Shown here: positions 32,898 through 41,412 of the stretch, in pieces
Layout: the number at the start of each line of letters is the position of its first letter
Position numbering within the stretch: the stretch's first letter is position 1
IMG/VR virus record: IMGVR_UViG_3300034082_001764
Location: 1-60,293 of that record
DNA length: 60,293 nucleotides
Source of the DNA: a virus
Direction: 5' to 3' (one strand)
Notes under the pieces: generated by a model
Told to the model about the DNA's origin: nothing
The model's database searches: none
Seen by the model: only the letters and a program-made list of their open reading frames with translations
Translations under genes and position numbers: made by a program

Positions 32898-33853
32898 TTA
32901 TTATACCAAGCCCAGGCATGCGTAATCATGTCACGCAAACTGTGTTGACGCCAGTCCTGGGCCAATAAACTAAATTTGGCTGCACTTGCAGTAAGCTCAG
33001 CTGGATCTCCTGACCTTGGCTGATCTTCAATTACCTGTATGTCCTTGTTGGTAATCTCACGTGCCAGTGCAATGATATCTCTGTTGCTTGATCCATTGTT
33101 GCTACCAAGGTTATAGGCATCAATTGGAATGGATCGATCAATTGCCAAGATGTGTGCTCTAGCAATATCTTCAACGTGCACATAGTCCCTTATACAAGTG
33201 CCATCGGGTGTGGGATATGATGTGCCATACAGCACAAAGGGTTCATTGTTGCGAGCACTTTCTAGCACCCTTGCAATGATATGTGTGGCATTTGGCCTCT
33301 GTCCATGTCTGCCTAGGCGGTCTGCGCCGCATGCATTAAAATATCTAAAAGTTACAAAATCTAGACCATATGCTTGATGATAGCTCTTCAACATCATCTC
33401 AACCATGAGTTTACTGTCACCGTAAGGGCTAAGTGGCATGGGAGGATCTTCTTCTTGGCAGGGAGTCATGATTGGCTCGCCATACACTGACGCAGAACTA
33501 CTAAATATCACTCGAATTTTGTTTTGTAATTTGTTTGCTATAATATAATCAAGCAAGATTTTTGTTCTAACAAAGTTGTTTTGATAATACAGTTCAGGGT
33601 CACGCATGCTGGGACCAACCAAGCTAGTGCCGGCACAATGAATTATTGCACTGGTGTCATAATTGGAAATTACATTCAATGCAACATCGCTTGAAAAATT
33701 ACCTTGATAAAATTCATCAAATGCAGATGCTAGTTCTGGCGTGGCTGGTTGAAGGTCAATACCCACCACATGATATCCTGCAGATTTCAACTGCAATGCA
33801 GTCTGTCCACCAATAAATCCAGAAGCCCCGGTTACAATAATTGTTTTTGTCAT
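32894..33853 (-). CDS. NAD-dependent epimerase (UDP-glucose 4-epimerase-like)
   Basis: This 319-residue short-chain dehydrogenase/reductase has GASGFIGGQTALQL (NAD binding), SSSASVYG with the catalytic Ser region and SPYGDSK (YxxxK). YFNACGADRLGRHG is typical of GalE. It would interconvert UDP-sugars, feeding the glycan cluster. Length is normal. Followed immediately by the oxygenase gene at 32370. Confidence 0.9.
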   Translation of the reverse strand: MTKTIIVTGASGFIGGQTALQLKSAGYHVVGIDLQPATPELASAFDEFYQGNFSSDVALNVISNYDTSAIIHCAGTSLVGPSMRDPELYYQNNFVRTKILLDYIIANKLQNKIRVIFSSSASVYGEPIMTPCQEEDPPMPLSPYGDSKLMVEMMLKSYHQAYGLDFVTFRYFNACGADRLGRHGQRPNATHIIARVLESARNNEPFVLYGTSYPTPDGTCIRDYVHVEDIARAHILAIDRSIPIDAYNLGSNNGSSNRDIIALAREITNKDIQVIEDQPRSGDPAELTASAAKFSLLAQDWRQHSLRDMITHAWAWYNK

Positions 33854-33903
33854 AATTTCCTTAGATGTGTATTTTTAAATTATACAATATAATTTTAAAA
33901 AAG

Positions 33904-34836
33904 TCAAACCCAATTGGGGTTTTCTAAATACCAGTTGACAGTCTGCAACAATCGTTGCTCAAACGACATTGTCTCTGTCCAACCTAGATCATACAGTTTA
34001 CTGGGATCTACAGAAAAACATAAATCATGACCAGGTCGGTCAATCGGCACCAGGCGATACTTCAACTCTTTGCCCATGGCTTGTGCAATCAACTGTGCAA
34101 AGTCTAGATTGTTTATAAACTTCCGGCCGGCACTGTTCCATTTTTCACACCGAGCAGTCTGTGTGTTCAAAATAAATCTTGTATGGCTGGCTACATCTCC
34201 AGCATAGAACCAACGCCTACCACCAACTAATTTGCCAGGGCCCACATGTATATCTAAAGTTTCGTTGTTGAGTAATTTGCGTATAATGATCACGGGTAAC
34301 CGATTACTCTGGCAACGTGGACCAAAGGTATTGTTGATGTGTATGATACTTGCAGGAACATTGAATGAATTGGCATAGGCCATGCACAGTTCTTCACCGG
34401 CTGCTTTGCCAGCCGCATAGGGACTATTACTGTTGTAGGCATCGTTGGGCTGACTGTCTTGACCAATGGGTATAGGTCCAAATACTTCGGCACTGCTGTA
34501 ATACACAAATCTTTCAACTCCGGTGTGGCGGGCATGTTCCAACAAGTTCAGTGTGCCCAACACATTGTCCATGACAGATGCAGTGGGGTCACTCAAGCTG
34601 TCGGCTGAACTGGGATTAGCGCCAGCGTGTAATATAATATCTGCCGCTGGCAAGTGTTTACAAGGATTTTTAATGTCGTGCTCGATTACCGTGACACGAT
34701 CAAGCATGTGATTGATACGTTCCATATTGGTTGAACCAGGTCGTACCACACAGATCACACGGTGATCTTTTAAAAATTCTTCTACTAAGTAGTGACCAAT
34801 GAATCCATTGGCTCCGGTAATCAGTGCTGTTTTCAT
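33904..34836 (-). CDS. NAD-dependent sugar-nucleotide epimerase/dehydratase
   Basis: This 310-residue SDR enzyme has GANGFIGHYLVEEF at the N-terminus, YYSSAEVFG and SPYAAGK as the active-site Ser and YxxxK, and NTFGPRCQ. It resembles GDP-mannose 4,6-dehydratase/UDP-glucuronate decarboxylase-type proteins but the exact substrate cannot be assigned. A 50-base AT-rich gap separates it from the GalE-like gene; it overlaps the FkbM gene by ATGA. Confidence 0.88.
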   Translation of the reverse strand: MKTALITGANGFIGHYLVEEFLKDHRVICVVRPGSTNMERINHMLDRVTVIEHDIKNPCKHLPAADIILHAGANPSSADSLSDPTASVMDNVLGTLNLLEHARHTGVERFVYYSSAEVFGPIPIGQDSQPNDAYNSNSPYAAGKAAGEELCMAYANSFNVPASIIHINNTFGPRCQSNRLPVIIIRKLLNNETLDIHVGPGKLVGGRRWFYAGDVASHTRFILNTQTARCEKWNSAGRKFINNLDFAQLIAQAMGKELKYRLVPIDRPGHDLCFSVDPSKLYDLGWTETMSFEQRLLQTVNWYLENPNWV

Positions 34837-35516
34837 GGTTGATATTTGTAAACGATATCAGATTTGTGACTTAAAATTTTACTGTATCCTACATTGTTTA
34901 AAAAATTGTCAAGCATGGTTTTATTTGTGCCGTATCTTTGAGCCCAGGGCTCGTACCATTCTATCATAAGTAGAGGATAATATTTTTCAATAGTACGTTG
35001 TGCGCCTTGCAACGCAAAAAGTTCATAGCCTTCAATGTCTAATTGTATCAAATCACAGGCTGGCAAATTTAGGTCATCAATGATCACTGTGGGTATATTA
35101 CCCGTACCGCTTACATGAATAGCGCCAGAATCATGCCTTCTGTCTAGATTTACAAATTTTCTTTCATTGCCTACACAGGCCTGTGTTTTTATTACATTGG
35201 CACCGCAATTCAAAGTCAAACATAAAAAATTTATTGGATCTGGCTCAAATGTGTACACAGTATCAAATCGTTGACTGAACTGTCTTACATACTGTCCACA
35301 GTTGCCGCCGGCTTGCACTACAATAGCATTGCCAGTGACATGTGTCATTAGTTGATCAAAAAATTCTGGGAGTATTCGAAACTGATGCATGTAATTCCAC
35401 ATGCCTTGATCGTACCGAGGCCACCACAGATTTTTTAATTCGTCGTAGGGCGAATTGTCTCTGAATTCAATTGAGTTTTCTAGCCCTGGAATCTTTTGGT
35501 ATAAGGAATTTGGCAT
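34833..35516 (-). CDS. FkbM-family methyltransferase
   Basis: This 227-residue SAM-dependent methyltransferase has VVQAGGNCGQYVRQF (SAM-binding glycine loop), TVYTFEPDPINF (acidic residue binding the ribose) and CDLIQLDIEGYELFALQGA, the FkbM signature. Such enzymes O-methylate sugars or polyketides. In this cluster it probably methylates a sugar hydroxyl. It would use the SAM supply backed by metK/ahcY. Confidence 0.88.
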   Translation of the reverse strand: MPNSLYQKIPGLENSIEFRDNSPYDELKNLWWPRYDQGMWNYMHQFRILPEFFDQLMTHVTGNAIVVQAGGNCGQYVRQFSQRFDTVYTFEPDPINFLCLTLNCGANVIKTQACVGNERKFVNLDRRHDSGAIHVSGTGNIPTVIIDDLNLPACDLIQLDIEGYELFALQGAQRTIEKYYPLLMIEWYEPWAQRYGTNKTMLDNFLNNVGYSKILSHKSDIVYKYQP

Positions 35517-35522
35517 GATATT

Positions 35523-36266
35523 TTATATTCTAACAATCATTTCCTGTGCTAGTACTTCATCTGGCAGGAATGGTGTTAGATCGTGTAAGCCTGCTTGCTT
35601 TCCATTTTTTAATGCTTGGGCTGGTAATATTTCTTGCTGGCCAAGACATTGGCAGTCTATAATGACTGGGCCTTTTTCCTTAAGGGCATTGGGAAAATGA
35701 AGACGCAGATCTTCTTTTGTTCTGATATCCACACAAGGCATGCCAAATGCTACCGCAATATTTTTAAAGCTAGGAAACCACAGGCCACTTTCAGCACTGG
35801 TTCCATGCACCCTTCCTTCAAAGTATTTTGTCTGTGTATTTTTAATACTTAGGTAACCGTTGTTATTGAGAATAACAAACTTGATATTCAACTCGTGTTG
35901 TTTAACTGTTGCTAATTCTTGAATGTTACTCATAAAACTACCATCGCCGATGATACTGATAACCTGTTGATTGCTAGCCATACTTACACCAATGGCTGCA
36001 GGTAACGCCCACCCCATATCTGCTTGTGCAGGACTAAAAATAAATCTTTGTCCGTGTTTGGCATTTAATGCAACAGGACCTGCATAGCTAATGCTGCCAG
36101 CATCGCCCATTAAAATGTCATCGGCTAAACTATGCTGATTGATCGCATCAAGTATGGCATAGATGTTTAACTGAAAATCATTTTCAGCTGGACGATATTC
36201 TTCTTGCATTACCGGCCATTTGGACCTCCAGTGATTGCATTTTTCAATCCATTCTTGTCTTGTCAT
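35523..36266 (-). CDS. ThDP-dependent enzyme, pyrophosphate-binding (C-terminal) subunit
   Basis: This 247-residue protein is the PP domain of an acetolactate-synthase-like enzyme. The thiamine-diphosphate/Mg site is GDGSF (107-111) ... NNNGY (134-138). GDAGSISYAGP and GWALPAAIGVSMA match the family. The other half is the separate gene at 36263-37270; together they give about 582 residues, the length of one full enzyme. Start overlaps the partner stop by four bases, so the halves are translated together. Confidence 0.88.
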   Translation of the reverse strand: MTRQEWIEKCNHWRSKWPVMQEEYRPAENDFQLNIYAILDAINQHSLADDILMGDAGSISYAGPVALNAKHGQRFIFSPAQADMGWALPAAIGVSMASNQQVISIIGDGSFMSNIQELATVKQHELNIKFVILNNNGYLSIKNTQTKYFEGRVHGTSAESGLWFPSFKNIAVAFGMPCVDIRTKEDLRLHFPNALKEKGPVIIDCQCLGQQEILPAQALKNGKQAGLHDLTPFLPDEVLAQEMIVRI

Positions 36267-37270
36267 GCCAAACTCCTAAAAAACTTTTCTAAATCAACAT
36301 TGTATTTTTCATCAACTTCAACAATGTCTTTCTTTAACTCGTTGATATCAAAGTCGACAACAATCTTATAACTGTCTGGACTAAACTGTTTAGGGTCATA
36401 ACCAATAACACTAGCGCCTAAACTACTGCCCAACACAATAAGTAAATCGGCATTTTGCATGGCAAAGTTTCCGGCGCGACTTCCTTTGATGCCAACTGCT
36501 CCAATACTTAGAGGATGGTTGGCAGTAGTATAATCTCTTGCACCATAGGTGCTAACATATGGAATTTGATATTGTTCGATAAATTTAACAAACTGGTCAA
36601 CAGTATTGCTTTGACGAATACCGTATCCTGCCAACACAACGGGTCGTTCAGCCCGGGCAATGGCTTGTTTTACACCGTTGTAGTCTGACAGTGTATCGGC
36701 CAAGTCGGTGGCAACATATTCTCTGTAATTCTCAGGCATCTGCGCTGTTTGAATGTCACCTGGAATATCAATCCATACAGGACCGGGACGTCCTGTTGTT
36801 GCCAAGTGTACTGCATATTGTATTGTGTATGCTACGTCTTGTACATTGTCAACAAAGCAACTCAATTTGGTCATGGTCTTGTAGGTGTCAACAACATGGT
36901 GTTCTTGAATGCCATACTTACGAACATTGATGTTGTTCTTTTTGTTAATGTATCCGCTACAGGTTGCCAATCTAACATTGCCTGACAGAAACAAAACAGG
37001 TACACTGTCTTGCCATGCATTTAAAACCGATGTTGCACAGTTGGTACCTGCGCAACCTGTTGTAGGATTGACCACTGCAAGTTTACCTGTAAATTTACTT
37101 TCGCCAATTGCAGAATGCCCTGCGCCCTGTTCGTTATGATAGCAGATATAGGACATACCTTGCTTAATAAATCCGTCATTAAGACCGCTGGCTCCCCCAC
37201 CCATAATTCCGTGTACACGTTCAACGCCAATTGATTTTAAGTAATCGGCTATCCAGTCACATACTCTCAT
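36263..37270 (-). CDS. ThDP-dependent enzyme, pyrimidine-binding (N-terminal) subunit
   Basis: This 335-residue protein holds the PYR domain with the catalytic Glu (Glu47 in YICYHNEQGAGHSA), and the central domain (RPVVLAGYGIRQS, LLIVLGSSLGASVIG). GCAGTNCATSVLNAWQDSVPVLFLSG matches acetolactate synthase-like enzymes. With the adjacent PP subunit it would perform pyruvate-derived two-carbon transfer. Next to an RfbH-like dehydrase this points to YerE-like branching of a 3,6-dideoxysugar, an inference. Confidence 0.88.
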   Translation of the reverse strand: MRVCDWIADYLKSIGVERVHGIMGGGASGLNDGFIKQGMSYICYHNEQGAGHSAIGESKFTGKLAVVNPTTGCAGTNCATSVLNAWQDSVPVLFLSGNVRLATCSGYINKKNNINVRKYGIQEHHVVDTYKTMTKLSCFVDNVQDVAYTIQYAVHLATTGRPGPVWIDIPGDIQTAQMPENYREYVATDLADTLSDYNGVKQAIARAERPVVLAGYGIRQSNTVDQFVKFIEQYQIPYVSTYGARDYTTANHPLSIGAVGIKGSRAGNFAMQNADLLIVLGSSLGASVIGYDPKQFSPDSYKIVVDFDINELKKDIVEVDEKYNVDLEKFFRSLA

Positions 37271-38433
37271 TTTGTTCCTAACGCTTTGTAAATTCTATTC
37301 AGGCCTTCTTGAATGTTTTCACGACTGGTTGCATAACACAATCTAATATAGCCTTCGCCGTGTTCTCCAAAGCAATGCCCAGGCAAAGTCACTACTCCAG
37401 CATCCATTAACTTTTCAACAACTTGGTCACTTGATAATCCTGTTGCCGTGATGTTAGGAAATACATAAAATGCACCGCCCGGCTTAAGGCACTTGAATCC
37501 TTTAACACGATTGAGCCCGTCAACTAGCAGATCTCTACGTGCCCGATATTCTGCCATCATGTTTGTGACTGTTTCTTGACTGCCGCGAATGGCTTCAATG
37601 CCAGCACGTTGAACAAATGTACTGACACAACTTGCAGTGGTTTGTAGCAGGGCTGCTATGCGTTCAATAATATTGGCAGGTCCAATCAGTGTGCCCAATC
37701 TCCAACCAGTCATGGCAAATGCTTTACTAAAACCATTGCTAAGGATAACATGTTCCTTGCAATGATCGTAAATGCTAGGACTTGCAAAGCCAATTGGTTC
37801 GTAGTTCATACGTGCATAAATCTCATCACTGTAAATGTAGATATCATGCTTCTTGGCAATTTCATAAATGCGTTTGACTTCATCGGTGGTAAGCACACTG
37901 CCTGTGGGATTTTGCGGACTGTTGATAATAATTAGTCGTGTCTTGTCTGTGATAGCCGCTTCAATGTCGTCCGGACTCATACGGAATTCGTTTTCTTCTT
38001 TAAGTGGCACCCGTACAGGAACAGCACCACACATTTTGATGTTGCTGTAATATGTGCTGAAGCCGGGGTCTGGCACAATAACTTCGCATCCAGGATCAAC
38101 CAAACAGAATACCGCATAGTAGATGGCAATGTTGGCACCCGGAGTAATCAACACTTGATCTAGATCAGGACGAAATCCTCTGCTACGTTCTGTGGCAAAC
38201 TGCACAGCCTCTCTAAATTCTTGTAACCCAAAACTACTACCGTAGTGTGTTTCCCCGTTGGATAAAGATTGAACAGCAGCCCAAGTAACATTCTTAGGTG
38301 TGTCAAAGTCTGGCTCACCTATCTCCATGTGTATAAGATGTCGGCCTTTGGCTTCTAAAACCTTGGCCATGTCTAGATATTTGAACATTGGCTGTCCATC
38401 AATCTTAGACGTTACCTGGCTTAGACTTTTCAT
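37267..38433 (-). CDS. Class I/II PLP-dependent aminotransferase
   Basis: This 388-residue enzyme has all type-I aminotransferase marks: NSPQNPTG (Asn that contacts PLP), IYSDEIYARMNY (Asp and Tyr), SNGFSKAFAMTGWRLG (Schiff-base Lys), and a C-terminal YIRLCYATS with the carboxylate-binding Arg. Length is normal. It could supply a keto acid (for example pyruvate) for the ThDP enzyme encoded next to it, or make an amino donor. Coupled by ATGA to both neighbours. Confidence 0.92.
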   Translation of the reverse strand: MKSLSQVTSKIDGQPMFKYLDMAKVLEAKGRHLIHMEIGEPDFDTPKNVTWAAVQSLSNGETHYGSSFGLQEFREAVQFATERSRGFRPDLDQVLITPGANIAIYYAVFCLVDPGCEVIVPDPGFSTYYSNIKMCGAVPVRVPLKEENEFRMSPDDIEAAITDKTRLIIINSPQNPTGSVLTTDEVKRIYEIAKKHDIYIYSDEIYARMNYEPIGFASPSIYDHCKEHVILSNGFSKAFAMTGWRLGTLIGPANIIERIAALLQTTASCVSTFVQRAGIEAIRGSQETVTNMMAEYRARRDLLVDGLNRVKGFKCLKPGGAFYVFPNITATGLSSDQVVEKLMDAGVVTLPGHCFGEHGEGYIRLCYATSRENIQEGLNRIYKALGTK

Positions 38434-39749
38434 AGGTACAAACTCATAAAGCCGTCAACCTTTTCTCCAATGTAGGCAATCTGCTCTGGAGTGATAACTG
38501 GACTGCATCCATGGAAGTAGGTATTTTTCATAGTAAATGTGGCCACAGGATAGTTGTCACGTGCATCTGCAGGATTCATTAAATGACTGTATGCAGGTTG
38601 CAACATGATATTACCAGCAAAGTAGGGACGTGTTTGAATTAAATTTTCTTCCAAATAATCAACAATGTCCATGCGGGTAAACGGGGCACCTTCACGGATA
38701 GTTAATGGAAACGCAAACCAACTAACATCGGCTTTATCTCTAGCACGTGGCAAGTGAAAAAATTCTTCATACTTTTTATAGATAGCAAACAGTAGATCGT
38801 AGTTGCGTTGACGCAAGGAATGTATCTCTGGCAATTTTTTAAGTTGCTCTAGTCCCATTGCCGCTTGTAGTTCAATTGGCTTTAGATTGTAACCAATTTC
38901 GTCGTATACATACTTGTGATCAAAAATCTGATCAGGCATTTCTGGAATCCATTCATTGAATCGCTTGCCACAAGTGCCACATTTTAACTTGTTGGCCTCG
39001 GGTCCTACACAATAGCAACCACGTCCCCATTCACGCAAACTGCGTACAATAATCTCTTGCTGTGGATCGTTCATGGCAACAAAACCGCCTTCGCCCATGG
39101 TCATGTGGTGTGCTGGATAAAAACTACAGCTGGCCATTTCTCCAAAGCTACCCAACGGCTTGCCATCATAAGTTGTGCCAAGTCCATCACAACAATCTTC
39201 CAATAAGATTAGATTGTACTGGTTTACCAGTTCCATTACTCGATCCATGTTAGGCGGATTGCCTAGTACATGAGCAAACGTAATAATTTTAATTTCTGGA
39301 TCTGCCGCGAGCAAACGTTCTGCGTGATCTAGATCGATGTTTAGTGTATCAATTTCAATATCACAAAACACAGGCGTGAAGCCGTTTTGAATAGTAGGAT
39401 TAAGTGTTGTTGGGAATCCAGCAATAGGCATCAATACCTTGGTGCCGGGTGGAAAGTTGTGTCCACGCTTGGACTTCATAGCTGTCATCATAAGCAAGTT
39501 AGCACTACTGCCCGAATTGGTCAACACTCCACGAGTTTTACCAAATTCTTTTGGAAATTTTTGTTCAAATCGTAGACTTTTATTGCCCATTACCAGCCAA
39601 CCGTTTAACAATGCTTCCGCGGCTGCTACATATTCATCTGAGTCAAAATGCGGACCTGCATAGTTTACAAAGTCCTTGCCGGCTACCCAAGTCTTGGCAG
39701 CGTGTTTAGCATCAATGTATTTTTTAATATCTTCTAATATTTGTTTCAT
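38430..39749 (-). CDS. rfbH: RfbH-like CDP-4-keto-6-deoxyglucose 3-dehydrase
   Basis: This 439-residue DegT-family protein matches the E1 dehydrase of 3,6-dideoxyhexose synthesis. FYPAHHMTMGEGG (about 210-222) has His where aminotransferases have the PLP Lys, the hallmark of the dehydrase. Cys245, Cys247, Cys257 and Cys260 fit the [2Fe-2S] cluster of E1, although spaced a little differently from the bacterial enzyme. TNSGSSANLL and GFPTTLNPTIQNG are conserved. The needed E3 reductase was not seen in the window; host reductases may serve. Confidence 0.9.
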   Translation of the reverse strand: MKQILEDIKKYIDAKHAAKTWVAGKDFVNYAGPHFDSDEYVAAAEALLNGWLVMGNKSLRFEQKFPKEFGKTRGVLTNSGSSANLLMMTAMKSKRGHNFPPGTKVLMPIAGFPTTLNPTIQNGFTPVFCDIEIDTLNIDLDHAERLLAADPEIKIITFAHVLGNPPNMDRVMELVNQYNLILLEDCCDGLGTTYDGKPLGSFGEMASCSFYPAHHMTMGEGGFVAMNDPQQEIIVRSLREWGRGCYCVGPEANKLKCGTCGKRFNEWIPEMPDQIFDHKYVYDEIGYNLKPIELQAAMGLEQLKKLPEIHSLRQRNYDLLFAIYKKYEEFFHLPRARDKADVSWFAFPLTIREGAPFTRMDIVDYLEENLIQTRPYFAGNIMLQPAYSHLMNPADARDNYPVATFTMKNTYFHGCSPVITPEQIAYIGEKVDGFMSLYL

Positions 39750-40471
39750 AATTTAATCCCAAGTTGATTAGAAATTTTTCTCATAATGTTTATTACTTCC
39801 TGACTACCGCGACTGCCGTGAAAATGCAATATGTGTGCCTGATTTATGGATATACGGTTCCATTCATTGTGCCAGGTTATTGCATTTTGATCCAAGGATC
39901 TTAAACGCATTGCTTGATAGGCCATCTCTGGATGTAATCGATCAGACTCATCAATGTCTTGGTTCCAAAACATAGCATTATGCCTTAACTGATCAAATCC
40001 CCAATTACGGTCTGGGTGAGTTTCTCTTTGTTCCAACCAGTCTTCTCCAAGTTTCCATACATGATCCAACATGGTATGTGGATAATATTGTATATCATCG
40101 TTGAAATGGTGTATACACTCATTATGACTTTTTGGATCAGTATAATTAAACAATCGGTATTCGGGGAATCTGTCAGAAAACAATTCTGTAGGCCGTATCA
40201 TAAGTGTGTCGGCACCTGCCCAAAATATATTGCAGGGTTCTCGGTGCCACAAATCTTTAATATCTAACCAATTTTGATATGCACAAGTATCGCCGTTGGT
40301 GGCAGGATCCGTCCACAGTATTGTTTCAAATGGTTCTTTTACAAAATGTTGAAAACTGGCTAGTCTTAAACGATACATTTCTTGATAGTCTAAATATAAT
40401 TGTGAACTATCATTGCCCATCCAATTTTCTGATATAGGACGCACTGAACATACCAAATAATTTTTTACCAT
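39746..40471 (-). CDS. Putative glycosyltransferase (GT-A-like)
   Basis: This 241-residue protein has an early FETILWTDPATNG strand, IFWAGADTLMIRP where a nucleotide-sugar-binding Asp pair would lie, and a final ILHFHGSRG, a layout like small GT-A glycosyltransferases in capsule clusters. No classical DxD is clear, so this is tentative. Its ATGA coupling to the RfbH-like gene and overlap with the dehydratase gene support a sugar role. Confidence 0.55.
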   Translation of the reverse strand: MVKNYLVCSVRPISENWMGNDSSQLYLDYQEMYRLRLASFQHFVKEPFETILWTDPATNGDTCAYQNWLDIKDLWHREPCNIFWAGADTLMIRPTELFSDRFPEYRLFNYTDPKSHNECIHHFNDDIQYYPHTMLDHVWKLGEDWLEQRETHPDRNWGFDQLRHNAMFWNQDIDESDRLHPEMAYQAMRLRSLDQNAITWHNEWNRISINQAHILHFHGSRGSQEVINIMRKISNQLGIKL

Positions 40472-41412
40472 ACAAAATTATTCCTGTAGTGTTTAACTAC
40501 TTGGGCTAATTCTTGATCAAAGTCAGCAGTTGCAGTCCAACCCAATTGTTTTAATTTGCTATCATTGATGGCATATCTTACGTCCTGACCTTGTCTAGAA
40601 CTAGGAGTAACAAAAGATTCCCAGTCATGGTCATGATCGACATCAAAATAGTAAGACAATATTTTTTTTATCACTTCTCGATTTGGCATTTCAGCATTGC
40701 CGCTTATGTTGTAGATCTCACCAGTGACACCTTGGTCAATGATGTGTATTACAGCACGGGCAGTGTCGCCGGCATGCAACCATACTCGACTTGGGTTTCC
40801 ATTATCATGCAAATCAATTTTGCGATTCAACGACAAAAATTTAATTGATTTTGGAATTAGTTTTTCCACATATTGCCCAATACCATAATTGTTTGTGGGT
40901 CTAACAATTACATAGCGAATGTTGTGAGTACGTGCCCAGGCCAAAACCAACATGTCGGCTGCGGCCTTGCTGGCACTGTACGGATTGCTTGGTGTTAAGA
41001 TATCCTGCTCGGTATGACTACCGTCAACAATATCTCCATAAACTTCGTCTGTGCTAAAATGCAAAAAAATTGGTCTGCGCACAGGCGGCATTGCTCGAAT
41101 CAACTCAAGTAGATGATGCACCCCATTGATATTGCTTCTCAAAAACACATCGCTACTCATGATGCTGTTGTCCACATGAGATTCGGCAGCTGTGTTAATC
41201 ACATAATCGCAATCATAAAGTAATTCAAGATCATTGATGTCTTGTTGTAAAAATTTAAAGTTTGGATTTGCACCAAACTCATCTAATAGATCTGAATTAC
41301 TAGCATAAGTTTTTTTGTCCACGCCCATAACACGCCAGCCACGTTCAAGACATTGCCTTGTCACGTGACCACCAATAAATCCCAAACATCCAGTAACATA
41401 AACTATTTTCAA
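40465..41412 (-). CDS. NDP-glucose 4,6-dehydratase
   Basis: This 315-residue SDR enzyme carries GCLGFIGGHVTRQCLERGWRV for NAD binding, AAESHVDNSI, FSTDEVYGD (Thr-Asp-Glu of the active site), NPYSASKAAADM (YxxxK) and RPTNNYGIGQY: an RmlB/RfbG-type dehydratase. It would make the 4-keto-6-deoxy sugar that the RfbH-like enzyme uses. The nucleotide (dTDP, CDP) cannot be told by eye; it is about 40 residues shorter than RmlB. Confidence 0.92.
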   Translation of the reverse strand: MKIVYVTGCLGFIGGHVTRQCLERGWRVMGVDKKTYASNSDLLDEFGANPNFKFLQQDINDLELLYDCDYVINTAAESHVDNSIMSSDVFLRSNINGVHHLLELIRAMPPVRRPIFLHFSTDEVYGDIVDGSHTEQDILTPSNPYSASKAAADMLVLAWARTHNIRYVIVRPTNNYGIGQYVEKLIPKSIKFLSLNRKIDLHDNGNPSRVWLHAGDTARAVIHIIDQGVTGEIYNISGNAEMPNREVIKKILSYYFDVDHDHDWESFVTPSSRQGQDVRYAINDSKLKQLGWTATADFDQELAQVVKHYRNNFVW

